Shown piece after piece: positions 37,978 through 49,576 of a stretch of DNA of 64,000 nucleotides (its first letter is position 1; every line of letters starts with the position of its first letter). Source of the stretch: Anagrus nilaparvatae (Eukaryota; Arthropoda; Insecta; Hymenoptera; Mymaridae); the NCBI GenBank assembly GCA_022575985.1, contig JAKSXM010000007.1, positions 72,415,001-72,479,000 on the forward strand, in the 5' to 3' direction. Position numbers and translations under genes: made by a program. The notes beneath the pieces were generated by a model that was given only the letters and a program-made list of their open reading frames with translations, searched no databases and was not told where the DNA came from.

Positions 37978-40763
37978 TAAAAAACTGCATTTTTGAGGTT
38001 TTTTTCTTTTTACCCTTATTTTAAATTTCTTTATTTGTACCAAATAAAGTTCAAAACAAATAAAAGCAGTGGATGGCTGAGAAGTTATAATAGCATTCCG
38101 GATAAAAAGTCATTTACTCCAGTAGAAATACGGGGGGGGGGGGGGGGTTGTATTTTCACTGGCGGACACGAGATTTGCTCTATTATAGGTTTTTTGGGTC
38201 GCTGAACACGAAAATTGGGGACATTTCGTAAAGAAATGGGGGCTTCACCCTTAAATTTGCAAAAACTACCCCCCAAAAAGGTTTTTTTTTACATATTCAT
38301 ATCAAGAATTTCGACTCCTTTTTCATAAATATTCAATATTTCACCCTTATTTTTATATCTCACCCTTTTTTATTTCACCCTCTCCCCCCTGTATTTTTGT
38401 TATTTTTGCACTTTCAGCGTCCAGGGTATGCCCATATAGGTTTTTTGGGATGCTATTCAAGAATTTCGACTCCTTTTTTGTGGTGAAATTTTGATTATTT
38501 ATGAAAAAGAAGTCGAAATTCTTGATTAGTGACATAAAAAACCTGTATGGATATATCCTGGATGCTAAAAGTACGAAAATATCAAAAACTCCCCCTTTTT
38601 GGGGGTAGTTTTAGCCAACTTAGAGGTAAATTTTTAATTATTTATGAAAAAGAAGTCGAAATTCTTGATCAGCGACCCAAAAAACCCGTATGGTACAAAT
38701 CTGAGTGCTCAAAGTACAAATATGTAAAAAAAATCCTCTTTTGGGGGTAGTTTATGCAAATTTAATGGTGAAGCCCCAAATGACCCCAATTTTCGTGTTT
38801 AGCGACCCAAAAAATCTACAAATCTCGTGTTCGCCAGTACAAATACAACCAAACCCGTATTTTGACTGGAGTAATTAGCAAAATGAGTCTCCCGATTTGA
38901 ATCATTTTGGGCACACTTTTCTATACACATGGAAAATGAACTATCAATTTTTTAATCCTCTAGGTGCAAATCTGCCAATTTAGAACATATTACGTTTTTA
39001 ACGATTTTTGATTTTTTAATGAAATTTTTTAGAAATTTATGGACAAAAGCATTAAAAACAGTTATCCAGCGGATATAAAATTTGACATTAGTTTTCAAAA
39101 AACTAAAAATCTAGATGCCTGTATTTACTTTTTGGCCAAAATCGCAAAAATCTAAATTTCGTAATTTGGTCATAAATTGGCAGATATGCACCTAGAAGGC
39201 TAAAAAATTAGGAGACTTCATATTAAGGTTCTCAATCTGCTACTGATTTTTTATACGGAATGATACGGAATGAACTTCTCAGACACTGCTTAAAGGTACA
39301 TTATGGTTTTGAACTTTATTTGGTACTAATAAAGGGCTCTGGAATTTTTTTTAATATTTCAACTTGATCCTCGAATTTTGATTTAAAATCGTTTTAAGCT
39401 CGCTGTGTATTTATCACAGACTGAGGAATAAAAAAAATTTAATTTTAAAAGTCGTAGGTAAAAATTTTGGCGTCTCAAATAACCAAAATACTATATTACG
39501 ATCCATATCCAGAAAAATGAATATTTTGAAGAAAAAAGGCATTAAAAAAATATCATTGTGAGATTTATATGATTATCTGAGTGCAGGGATCTATGAAAAT
39601 TTTAAAACAATTGAGAAACGTTTTTATGCTAAGTATGCTGTGTTATAGTGATTTTTTTATTTTTTTATACACGATTAAGCTTCGCATGTTGGTGTGCTTA
39701 TATTTTTTATATTTTTTCGTAATTTTTTTTAATCAGAAAATCATTAACACAATTGATTAAAGTTTTTTATCTCGTTTTCATCATGTAACTCTAGAAAACA
39801 AATATTAAACATAGAAGGATTGTGCTTGGGAAGTAGCAGAAGAATTTTCATTTTTATAGTCATATTTTTTAACGACGCGAGAACAAGCACAATCTTTCTA
39901 ACTGCATAAATAAAAAATTTTTCAGAAAGGAACAGCGCTCTAAGAATTTTATAAATGGAAAACATGATTAATGTTAATACTGCAATGGGTATTCTCAGAG
40001 CGCTGTTCTAATTCTGAATGAAATTAATAAGTTAAGAGCTGAAAAAAGTAACCAATTGCAGATGCAAGGGGGTAAGCCCCCTTGCAATTCATAGATAAGT
40101 TTTAAACACAGTAGAACATTCTGCAATTGAAATTTTGACTTCAACATGTACATTTTTCAAGCTATACACTATTTTTACGCTTGGTTCTATATTTTTGGAC
40201 TTCTCCCATTGCGTCTTTTAAATTTTATCTTTGTAAATAATAGAATTTGGAACTTCAAAATGCTTCGTACGTCCGTACGTAAGCAGTTCGAGGCTCCAAG
40301 TTTTAGTCGCTGCTGTAAATAGCTGTCAATTACTGTTACTAATTAGTTAGTCAGAACCGCAATGGGCGTGTTCCTTTATAGAAAATTTTAATAGCTAAGC
40401 TTAAGTCGATCCATGCGAATCGGGTTATTGGAGAAATAAGGCCCGTGGATTATCTCGGTTACAGCATCCTTGGGATGTACCTGTTCGGGGGTAAGTTTTG
40501 CATGTGGGCGGACCGGAGTCGGGCCTGCACCTGTGCCGAAGTCGTCTCGCGCCACCCGTTGTGTCGCTGTGACCGAAAACACTTCAACGACATCGTCTGG
40601 GCACTTGTTACAGTTTTCCAGGTACCACTGTTCCTTTTATTCTTTAATAACAATCGCTCTCTCTCTTACTGTCAATTTTGATACGTTTTTAATACAATTT
40701 TTAAACAATTTTTATGTACCTTTTGTACCTACACGATTTCGCACTATATTTTGCTTTTTTTCT

Positions 40764-40795
<32 letters not shown>

Positions 40796-43700
40796 TATCT
40801 CTCTTATCTTTTATTGATTTTATTAACACCTTGATTTTAATTTTTCTTTAATTTGTCTAAACCAAATTGTACAGTCAACTTTTTTTAACACAATTATGTG
40901 AATGTTTTTATTTATTTTAATTTTGAGATACCTGGTGTGTGTATAATTTTATTATTCTCTTTCTTTGATGTACTTTGAGATTCGAAGAAAATAAAATACA
41001 TTAATATTTTTACAAAATTTCGCGCACAGATTTTAACGCAAGAAGATTGGAACATCGTGCTATTTAATGGAATGGAAAAAACTTCGCACTGGGCAGCACT
41101 TTATTTTGTTACTCTAATGACCTTTGGGAATTACGTGCTATTTAATTTATTAGTTGCCATACTAGTCGAAGGGTTTTCGTCAGAGGTAAGATCACTCTAA
41201 AATCAATGAAGAATGCGAAGATAATAATATGGAAACAACAATTTACATTTCAGAGAAACGAAAGGAGAGAACGAGAGGCAAGAGAATTAGCCAGGATAGC
41301 CGCCAAAGAAGCTGGATTCGGCAGCGACGAAGGATCTTCTAGAGTTTCGCGATCCCATTCGGTATCAGACAGCGATACTTACACTCAGGTACTTTTAAAC
41401 GGCTCGAATATAAATTTATTAAAATATAAATTTAAATTTTTACTACTCACTACCTGATAGGAGCAAAAAAATTCATGGCAAAGTGCTGAAGATTTACGAA
41501 AAGTCAAAGACAATCATAGTCGAGAGAAATTTAATAGTTCCTGGAAGCGTTGTTCGGACGAGCCAAAATGTAATATTCAAAAAGAAAACAAAATGATGAT
41601 AACAAATGCTCAGCCGCCGATCATAACTCATACGGCCGCAACCCCGCAGGATTCCCCAAACACCACGCTTGACTTGGGCTACAGGGATATCAATTCCCGA
41701 GCTATTTATCCGACTGCGCTTTCTTTTGAATCCATCGATCGAACACCCGTAAGTTTATCATGAAATTTCCATGGAATTTTCCTAATTTTATTTCATATAT
41801 ATTTTATTTCCTACTCACAGAGCCAGGGTAGCGTTTGTTCAGCATTTTTGAGGCCTTCAGATAATAATAATAAATTTAATACTAATAATTTAATAAATCA
41901 ATCAGCCAGAAGACTTAGCAAGGCTGCTGCAGCCGTAACTGGACCCACACAAAAAGAATCAGTCAATTCGAGGTAATTAAAGTGTAATAAATTAGTGTAT
42001 TTCGAGATCTAAGATTAATAAGCATATTTTTCAACGCAGCCCACCTAGAGTTCCTAAAGGATATTCTTGGAGACTATCGAGGCCCTCGTTGAAGAGAAAA
42101 AGATGGTCACAATGGGCAGACGATTCTCCTGGCTGCGTTATTTTAAATAACGGCAGAAGTCACGTTGGTCACAAGTCCTTGTCAGTCTCTTTTCTTTCTT
42201 GGCACTAGACATTTATTACATCAAGTTTTTTTTTTTTAATTTTAGAAGCTGCGGCGACTACTCAAATTACAACGGAGGATATCTTTTAGGCTCAATAAGA
42301 AATGACACTCACCGTGATATATTGAATAACCGTGCATCTCTTAAATCTAGTTTTAGTCCCAATAATTCCTTACGGAGCCGTAGATCTTCAGCTCACAGAC
42401 GATCACTGACGTTAAATCAAGTTAATATCACCAAATAAAAAATTTTGTTAAATGTTTTGCTTTTTTTTTTATTTTTTATTTATTTTCAGAGATGGGTAGA
42501 AGAAATGTCAAGGAGAAATTCATTGCGCAGTTACGAAGGTATTCCATCAAGGAAAATTTTACCATTCGACGAAGACATTATTTTAAATTTAAGCAGAAGA
42601 ACGATTAATAATTTAACCCTCGAAAGTCCATTGCCAAGAATAAAGCAACTTCAGGAAGAAGAGGAGGGGGAAAACGGGGAAAACCACGAGGGCTTAAAGA
42701 CACCCTCGAACGGACCAGGAAGCGCGAGTAGCATAGAAAAAATTAAAAAGATCTTTATGTTTTTCGAACCAAAAGGATGCTTAAAGTATCGAGATAATTA
42801 TTCACTGTATATCTTTGCACCGAACAACAAATTCCGAGTTTTTTGTAACTGGTTCGTCGAGGTCAAATGGTTCGATAACGTGGTACTGCTCTTCATCGCT
42901 TTAAATTGCATTACCTTAGCAATGGAAAGACCGAACATACCACCTGACAGCTATGAGAGACTTTTTTTAGGAACAGCTAATTATGTTTTTACGGCAGTTT
43001 TTGCAGTGGAAATGTTAGTCAAAGTAAGGAAAAACTTTATTCGTTTATTTTTATAGAGAGAAAAAAATGCTTTTAATGCCTTTAGGTTGTCGCCACTGGG
43101 ATGTTTTATGGGAGACATGCTTATTTTACATCAGGCTGGAATATTATGGATGGATCGTTGGTAATCATATCAATTATTGATTTGGGCATGTCGATTTTAT
43201 CTTCCAGCAGTCCAAGAATATTTGGAATATTAAGGGTAAATAAAAATAAAGATAGATAGATTTATAAACGTTAACTGTGGGGTTTTCAGGTTTTCCGACT
43301 CTTGAGATCTCTGAGGCCATTGAGAGTAATAAACCGAGCTCCAGGCTTAAAATTAGTCGTTCAAACGTTGTTGTCGTCGTTAAGACCAATAGGAAACATC
43401 GTTCTTATTTGTTGTACATTTTTTATAATATTTGGAATTCTCGGGGTACAATTGTTCAAAGGCGCATTCTTCTTCTGCGAGGGCCCTGACTTGAAAAATG
43501 TACGAAATAAAACAGACTGCCTCGCCGATCACAGAAACGTATGGATCAACAGAAAGTACAACTTCGATGATCTCGGGAAAGCTTTGATGTCGCTGTTTGT
43601 GCTGTCGTCTCGCGACGGCTGGGTCAATATCATGTACACTGGTTTGGACGCTGTAGGAGTTGACCAACAAGTAATTGCATCTTTCTTTATAATAATAAAA

Positions 43701-46617
43701 TAGAAAAATAATTCCTAGCTATATTTAACGAGTAATAATTTACAGCCGATCGAAAATTATTCTGAATGGCGTTTAGTCTACTTCATATCTTTCATCTTGT
43801 TGGTTGGCTTTTTCGTACTGAACATGTTTGTTGGAGTCGTGGTAGAAAATTTTCACCGTTGCCGAGAAGAGCAAGAAAAGGAGGAACGAGTCAGAAGAGC
43901 CGCTAAGCGCGCATTGCAAATGGAAAAGAAGAGAAGAAGTAAGTCATATCAAAGAAATCATTGATCTAATTTATTTTCTATTAATTCAAATTAACTTTCA
44001 ATTTTGTTTCAGAAATGCACCAAACGCCTTATTACGCACATTATTCGAAAAATAGATTGTTCATACACAACCTCGTTACTTCAAAATATTTTGATTTAGT
44101 GATAGCAGCCGTTATTGGCTTAAACGTTGTTACAATGGCCTTAGAGTATTACAATATGCCAAAAGCTTTGATGTACGTTTTGAAGATATTCAATTATTTC
44201 TTTACGGCCGTTTTCATTGTTGAAGCGATTATGAAAATAGTCGCGCTCGGTATAAGATTATATTTAAAAGACAAGTGCGTTAACTCAAGTTTCAATTTTC
44301 ATTATATCAATATATTTCAATATTCTTTAACGGCAATTTTTTACAGATGGAATCAGTTAGACATTTTTATCGTCTGTTTATCGGTTGTCGGAATCGTCTT
44401 AGAAGAGCTAGAATCAAAAATCATACCCATAAATCCTACGATAATGAGAGTGATGAGGGTCTTGAGGATCGCAAGGGTATTGAAGCTTCTAAAAATGGCC
44501 AAGGGAATACGAGCACTCTTGGACACAGTGATGCAAGCCTTGCCGCAAGTTGGGAATCTCGGTTTATTGTTCTTTTTATTGTTTTTCATATTCGCAGCAT
44601 TAGGAGTCGAACTTTTTGGCCGATTGGGTAAACTATTGTTTTTATTTATATTTATTTATTCATTTATTTATTATACCAACGCAACCTTAACGATTCCAGA
44701 ATGCAGTGAAGATTTCCCGTGTCAAGGCTTAGGAGAACACGCACATTTCGGTAATTTTGGTATGGCATTCCTGACTCTTTTCAGAGTCGCCACGGGTGAC
44801 AATTGGAACGGGGTATTAAAAGACACATTAAGAGACAATTGCGACGATTCTGCTGACTGCGTTAGGAATTGCTGCGTCAGCAGTATTATTGCACCGATAT
44901 TCTTTGTAATTTTTGTCTTGATGGCTCAGTTTGTCTTGGTCAATGTTGTCGTTGCTGTTTTGATGAAACATTTAGAAGAAAGTCACAAACAGGTAAATAA
45001 TTTCAGATCGACTAAGCTCGCAAAGTATCTAAAAGTTAATTTTCAGATGGAAGACGAAATCGACATGGAAAATCAATTAGAAAGAGAATTTGCCGCCGAA
45101 CAAGCTGAACAGTTATTGGAAATGGACGAGGAAGAAGAAGATGAAGATGAATACAAAATTGAGGAAAAGAAAACGGATACGATAGTCGAAGAAAAAGAAG
45201 TCAAAGAGCAAGATTCCGAACGAGAAGGGAGTATCGATATCTCGGATATTAAGCCAAGCTTGTCTAAAGTTCGCTCATTGCCATCAAACTTTACGTACAA
45301 TCCTCCGATCGAAAAAGAAAAAGAAAAAACAACCGATGGTACTTTTTTAATCGTTCAAATTGTAGGGGGGCTCAAAAAATTGATCGGTTACAGATTTATG
45401 TTCTAATTGTCGACAGAGACAAAGATTCTGTCTGGTCAGAAAAATTTTACCGGCTCAATATCAACTTTCTTTTTATTTTTTTTTTTTCAAATATCTGATG
45501 AAATGCATTTTTTTTTAGAATTCAATGATTTAATTTCGTGTTTTTCTCTATCAAATTTTCGCAAATTTATTCATTGTTCAAAATTTTTTTGCAAGGTTAT
45601 ATTTAAAAATATAATTAAAGGATTAAAAAACGATAAATCAAGTACTTACTTGATTTATGCGTTGACGAAGGCAAGAAGGTTGATTCTTCCAAGAATCTCG
45701 ATAATATTTCGTTTTTACTAATTAAAAAAAAAAAATTTTATTATTTATTTATATATTTATTTTATGTATGCTAATCTTTACGTAAAACTTATTTGCAGAT
45801 GTTTCGGTATCGACTTATGATGATCGTCGCCTGTCTGTGCAAAAGACAAACCACAAACCTTCGAAGTTCAAAGTGAAAAGACGGCAAACTTTCCATTCCC
45901 AGCAACGTAATGGCTTTGAGGTTTCGGAACTTATAAAGCCAATAAGCAACCTTAGCGTACCAAAAATAATTCCTCATCGGGGTTCAGTTCAATTGCAACA
46001 ACGACAATCGTCCCTTGAGTCAAAGCCGTTTTTGTCGGTAAACACAACACCCAGGGCTTCTGTGGAGTCAGTGAATAGAAGGACATCGTTGACGGCCGAA
46101 TCAACGAGTCCATTATCTCCAAAGTCTAAAAACTTTTTGTGTCCAGTTCTAGATTTAAGCTTGGCGAAGGCTAGAATACCATCGTCTTCGGAATCGAGTC
46201 CTTTAGCTTCCAGGTAATACAAAATGTTGTATTGTAATAAGTGTTTTGTGATATGAAATTAAAATCCGTTTTCTGTTTTTCAGTGGATCGCGACCAAATA
46301 GCGCGACAAGTTTCATGAGCAACTTCGGGCGCAGTCATGCCGATTCTTTCGAAAGAGCAAACTCTTTGAACGAGACAGCCGAGGACGTGGACATTCAGTC
46401 CATCATAAACGAACGACGACCGTCCAGTTTAAAAGGGTTGAGTCAAATATCAAAGTTAAATCGGTACAGCGAGCTCTACGTTAAGGAAGAGAGCGCCGAG
46501 GAGGAAAAAATAGAAGAGCAGACTGAACTGGCGATAGTCGTAGAAGATTCTAGCGAGAATTCGGCCTCGTCTCCGAAGAGTAAAAATAAAAGAATGAATA
46601 TAAAAGAGGAACTGTAA
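26195..46617 (+). CDS. Ca-alpha1T: T-type voltage-gated calcium channel alpha-1 subunit (Cav3), 32 exons
   Basis: Pore subunit of a low-voltage-activated calcium channel in the plasma membrane. Exons: 26195-26466, 27634-27745, 27821-27954, 28017-28114, 28187-28358, 29176-29279, 29338-29513, 29624-29716, 29800-29978, 30078-30232, 31893-32137, 32213-32425, 32492-32618, 32794-33241, 33300-33503, 36634-36757 (or 40465-40621), 41030-41185, 41254-41388, 41461-41748, 41821-41972, 42040-42180, 42246-42420, 42490-43023, 43086-43235, 43290-43670, 43746-43938, 44013-44274, 44347-44627, 44700-44992, 45047-45338, 45799-46213, 46284-46617. They total 7038 nt (2345 aa), in frame throughout. The four pore motifs, SLEGW, TQEDWN, SSRDGW and TGDNWN, give the EEDD filter diagnostic of Cav3. 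Arginine-rich S4 segments are seen in all domains. The N-terminus is strongly acidic. The I-II and II-III linkers are Ser/Asn-rich and the C-tail is Glu-rich. Several linker donors are weak (gtctga, gttcgt, gttaat). Confidence 0.93.
26467..27633 (+). other. AT-AC (U12-type) intron 1 of the calcium channel gene
   Basis: No GT donor fits after the exon end. Splicing at CC|ATATCCTTTT and CTACAC|GTGG restores the family sequence TNPWFERIS exactly. The donor matches the U12 consensus ATATCCTT, and a branch site CTCCTTAAC lies at 27605-27613, about 20 nt before the AC. Conserved AT-AC introns are known in voltage-gated sodium and calcium channel genes. Confidence 0.85.
28675..28713 (+). CDS. Ca-alpha1T: Likely 39-nt cassette exon in the domain I S5-pore loop
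   Basis: Acceptor ttgttacag before 28675 and donor ta|gtaagc after 28713. Its length is a multiple of three. Its entry and exit phases match exon 28187-28358 and exon 29176-29279, so it can be included or skipped in frame. Inclusion adds [17 protein letters not shown] residues in the extracellular turret of domain I. Not counted in the 2345 codons. Confidence 0.5.
30421..31232. repeat. Interspersed GGTTCCTC repeat, copy 2
   Basis: Same order of blocks as the 23830 copy, including ttggcatataagcacgtttt, a (tg)n run at about 30540-30576, and the ending gaggaaccttagtgccagc followed by ttggcag. Confidence 0.7.
31233..31600. mobile_element. Palindromic element in intron 10
   Basis: The left arm (tatttaatgttattttaaat, ttataaaaagtcggagaaat, taaggctgggatttt) is inverted at 31508-31596 (aaaatcccagcctta, atttctccgactttttataa, aataacattaaata). 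No open frame of note. Confidence 0.6.
34219..34640. mobile_element. CACTGTAAAAAG-family MITE, copy 2
   Basis: Ends cactgtaaaaagtaactttc and gaaagttactttttacagtg are perfect inverted repeats. Flanked by TA on both sides. Confidence 0.75.
34760..35760. mobile_element. Long-armed foldback interrupted by a MITE
   Basis: The left arm (about 34800-34999, e.g. ccggagctctgtaattaccg and agttcctctacaccgctatc) is repeated inverted at about 35545-35730. A CACTG-family MITE sits between the arms. Confidence 0.6.
35114..35540. mobile_element. CACTGTAAAAAG-family MITE, copy 3
   Basis: Same perfect termini as copy 2. Flanked by aa rather than TA, and located in the loop of a larger foldback, so its insertion site may have been altered. 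Confidence 0.7.
36634..36757 (+). CDS. Ca-alpha1T: Domain II turret exon, short form
   Basis: 124 nt. Encodes [20 protein letters not shown], then [22 protein letters not shown]. It joins the domain II S5 exon ending at 33503 to the pore exon starting at 41030. It is homologous to the exon at 40465-40621. Confidence 0.85.
38032..39330. mobile_element. Outer element with gtaccaaataaagttcaaaac ends
   Basis: The left end (gtaccaaataaagttcaaaa, gcagtg, gctgagaagtt, cattccg) at 38037-38100 is inverted at about 39268-39328 (cggaatg, aacttctcag, cactgc, ttttgaactttatttggtac). The ACTCCAGT element is nested within it. Confidence 0.6.
38115..38877. mobile_element. ACTCCAGT-family element with about 170-bp terminal repeats
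   Basis: Both ends begin actccagt, then aatacggg, and continue inverted through gcgaacacgagattt-like, ttttttgggtcgct, aacacgaaaattgggg and ggcttcacc blocks to caaaaactacccccaaa. This is one of two copies in the window (the other is at 16743). The middle has further aagaatttcgactcctttt inverted repeats. Confidence 0.7.
40465..40621 (+). CDS. Ca-alpha1T: Domain II turret exon, long cysteine-rich form (alternative)
   Basis: 157 nt. Encodes [20 protein letters not shown], then a Cys/His-rich insert ([20 protein letters not shown]), then [13 protein letters not shown]. It has the same entry phase and exit phase as exon 36634-36757. Both lengths are 1 mod 3, so taking both or neither breaks the frame and they must be mutually exclusive. 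Codon use is GC-rich compared with the short form. A (ct)n run follows at about 40763-40790. Confidence 0.85.
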
Positions 46618-47524
46618 TTTATAAAAAAAGTTAAAAGAGTTAAAAAAGTTAAAAAAGTTAAAAAAGTTATCTGCAGTGCGGAGTAGAATAAAAAATATTT
46701 AAAAAGGTTTATTGTATAGTGCAAGAGTTGTAGTGAGTAATCGTTATGGAATTTGCCTAAGCACTAAGTCGTTCTTTAATCGTAATCGTAATCGTAATCG
46801 TAATTCGTAATCGACTCTTCGAAAGACTGTAGTGCATGACAATATAGTCTTTAGATATTATTATTTTAATCAAAGAGTGCCTGTTAATTTTATATAAAAA
46901 ATATGAAAAGAAAGAGGGCGAATTTTTCTAGTTGTTTTCCGAGTTTCCGAGTTTCCGAATTTCCGACCCTGCACTGTCACTTTTCTATAACCTAACTTTG
47001 ACCAGTCGAATAAAATAGTCTGAATAATTTAATTTAAATTTTATTGAATGTGATTTTAATTAGTACGTGATTAAGTAACAATCTATGCCTTTGACAATTT
47101 TTTACGAGCTTTCAAGCTTGATTCGACATCGCGGTAGTCTATAATATAGTATACTACTATGTTGACGATGTTGACGTATGACAGTTGACCGAGTTGACAC
47201 ATAGCTTTTAGACGACTGATTTCAAAAATTCGACAATCTGTGCCTCTCTTAAATTCGAGCTATGCATAAATAAAATAAAAAAAAAAGAATCAAAAGATAG
47301 TCTGTAGATTTTTTTTTACTATAATTATACTGAAAGTGAAAAGGATAAAAGGATAAAAGGATAATCTTTAATTTCACGAAATTAAGAGTTGCACGAAAAA
47401 TATTAGATGGAGTTAGAATTATAAATGAAACATAGAAATACGTCTGTACAAAGTAAAAATAACAAAATAAAAAAATATATTGTGAATAATAAAATAAATA
47501 AATTTCATTCAACGCATTACATTT
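46618..47524 (+). other. Calcium channel 3' UTR and convergent gene ends
   Basis: AT-rich sequence after the stop. Holds short tandem repeats agttaaaa (46628-46668) and taatcg (46775-46812), and poly(A)-signal-like AATAAA near 47009 and 47267. The 3' end of the SUN gene faces this region from the other strand. Confidence 0.5.
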
Positions 47525-49241
47525 TCAATTTCTGTTACCATGAACCCTTATTCTGTAAACGCACGTAAATTCTGGATTACCGTGATTAGAGAGAATTTTC
47601 ACTTCGATTATTTCGAACTTTCTGTTCGCTGGATTCTAAAAAATAAATAATCCCCTCGCTAATCACTAATAATTATTTATAATTATGCGAAATTCCTACT
47701 TACGTAAGCTTTAAAATATTGAACTGCAGGCCCAGTATTGTCGTACTCGAAATTACCTAGTAAGTACCCGTTAGAATCATCAACGTCGTACAAACCCTGC
47801 AAGAATATCGAATTAATCTTTGTTTCTGCATTATCGTTACCTTATCTTACCAATACGGAAAAATTTTTGGGCGCTGGACTAGTTTGTAAGGTTGGCGATA
47901 TTCTATGCGATACGTGCTCTAAGCTGAATCCGCTCACTGGAACCGAATCTATTAATTTAATAACTACTGATCCTTCGCTACCTTTGAATGCCCAGCATTC
48001 GCCAGGTGAAGTTGATTCCTACATAAATTTAATTATCAGTTTGAAACTCTGATTTACTATTTTCTACTATTTTAAAATAATAAAAGAATTTTTAACTAAA
48101 AATGCGCACGAAACTAATTTAGTCAAGGCGCCAGCAATGTTAAATGCATCCAAAAATTTTATCAGCACTAGAATGGATGCTCCTCAGTGAAACGTATGTA
48201 CTTTTGATCGCTGAAACCGATTTTGAAGGTTTCGCCCATTTTCGGATGGTCAGTTTTGAGTAATTGACGTTATACAATAAAAAATCGGCAATTTGCTATT
48301 TTTCGCCAATTTTTTATTATATAGCGTTCATTACTCAAAACTGGCCATCTGAAAATGAGCGAAACCTTCAAAATTGGTTTCAGTGACCAAAAATACATAC
48401 GTTTCACTGAGGTGCATCCAATCTAGTGCTGATAAAATTTTTGGATGCATTTAACATTGCTGAGGCCTTGACTATTATAATAAATTCGTTTTTTAAACAG
48501 AAAGTTAACCTGAATGATTTTTTCTGCACAATTTTCCTCTTTGTTGTAAAGCTCGGTGTTTCTTGTGGATAGAATCAAACCACCTTAAAAGATGCAAAGT
48601 TATATCAAAAGACTAAATTTTTAATTTTAAATCAAACCTTGTGATTCACGCGCATAATCTATGCGGCCAGTTTTGTCGGCATTGTAAATTTCTAATTCTT
48701 CGGTAACTATTCTTCTGGCTCCTGAATTATAAAAAAAATTGATGAATAAAGTAAATATAAACCATTGGTTTATAAAACCTTCAGAAATTTCATTCCTCAA
48801 CTGTCCTATCGTATCGGACAACTTTGGCAAAACAGAAGAAATGTCTTTTAATTTTTCCTTGATCTCGTCCTCTGATTCTCGAATCGATCTCACTTCTTTC
48901 TTTAGAAAAAATAAAAAAAGGTAAAAAAGGTAGAAAAATGTAAAAAAAGGTAAAAAATGGAAAATCATTAACCCTTAAATGGTACAATTCGATTTTTATT
49001 TCTTCGAAGGAGTTAATCGAGGCATATTTTTCCGTAAGGTGCGACATGGACAATACTAAAATAAAGAGAACAAAGAGATGAATCGATGAAAATAAAAGGA
49101 AAAATAAAAACGGAACGTACCTAGTAGGACTGATATGAGAAAGGAGAAAAACGCTTTTAAAACTTTAACGAAGATACTTTTTTTTTTATTTTCGATCCCA
49201 CAATTTCCAATGCTCAAGCCACAGGCAGTGCCGCAATTCAT
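47525..49241 (-). CDS. Small SUN-domain protein (SPAG4/SUN3-like), 8 exons
   Basis: SUN proteins span the inner nuclear membrane and bind KASH partners; short ones are often testis-specific. Exons on the minus strand: 49241-49121, 49055-48973, 48899-48779, 48721-48638, 48583-48510, 48018-47851, 47796-47704, 47635-47525 (855 nt, 284 aa, all phases agree). A Cys-rich N-terminus is followed by a membrane segment at about 24-44 (VKVLKAFFSFLISVLLVLS). A heptad-like helix (IRESEDEIKEKLKDISSVLP) comes next. The SUN domain starts near residue 150 and includes SPGECWAFKGSEGSVVIKL, FSLEHVSHRISP, APKNFSVLGLYD and the ending YRIRVHGN. A 354-bp palindromic element lies in one intron. Which SUN paralogue it is cannot be settled here. 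Confidence 0.85.
48121..48474. mobile_element. 354-bp near-perfect palindromic element in a SUN gene intron
   Basis: gtcaaggc at 48121 and gccttgac at 48467 open arms of about 150 bp. They include agcaatgttaaatgcatcca, attttatcagcacta, tgaaacgtatgta, gaaggtttcgc and taaaaaatcggcaa, with inverted partners. Flanked by ta. It folds into one long hairpin. Confidence 0.7.
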
Positions 49242-49576
49242 ATTAATAATAATAAAAACTTAACCTTAATTGATAAACAATAAATAATTCAGTAATTGAC
49301 TTTTCAAGTATTCGTCTTTCGAGGATTATTAAAGCTTACTTCATTGTTTTTTGGATAAATATAATTTATTAATATATTTCAACTTTTAACAGAACGTTGC
49401 GTTGCAGGCAGCAACGTCTATATATACAAATATAGATAAATAGGCTGCGTCCGTTTACCCAGAAATTTTTTTTCTTCCACAAAAAAATTTGATTTGAAAT
49501 TTTTTTCCCCTAAATTTCTGGCTAAATAGACTTAGCGATATAAATATTAAATATCTAAAATAAAGCACATTTTATT

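Larger units (their letters stand above)
36758..40464. repeat. Intron between alternative turret exons, element-rich
   Basis: Holds a (ga)n run at about 36906-36950, a T run near 37946-37977, an outer inverted pair at 38032/39328 with a nested long-TIR element (38115-38877), and a smaller foldback remnant (about 38965-39215). Near 39925-40012 gcgctcta is inverted as tctcagagcgctgttc. A perfect hairpin, tgcaaggggg/cccccttgca, lies at 40064-40087. Confidence 0.6.

Noticed and set aside
37946..38144. Long T and G mononucleotide runs (also C run at 20265) as functional tracts
   Set aside because: Best explained by replication slippage or assembly uncertainty within element DNA.
44347..44631. Out-of-frame ORFs over calcium channel exons (also at 43277, 40445 and 45073 minus)
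   Set aside because: Shadow frames of well-supported channel exons.
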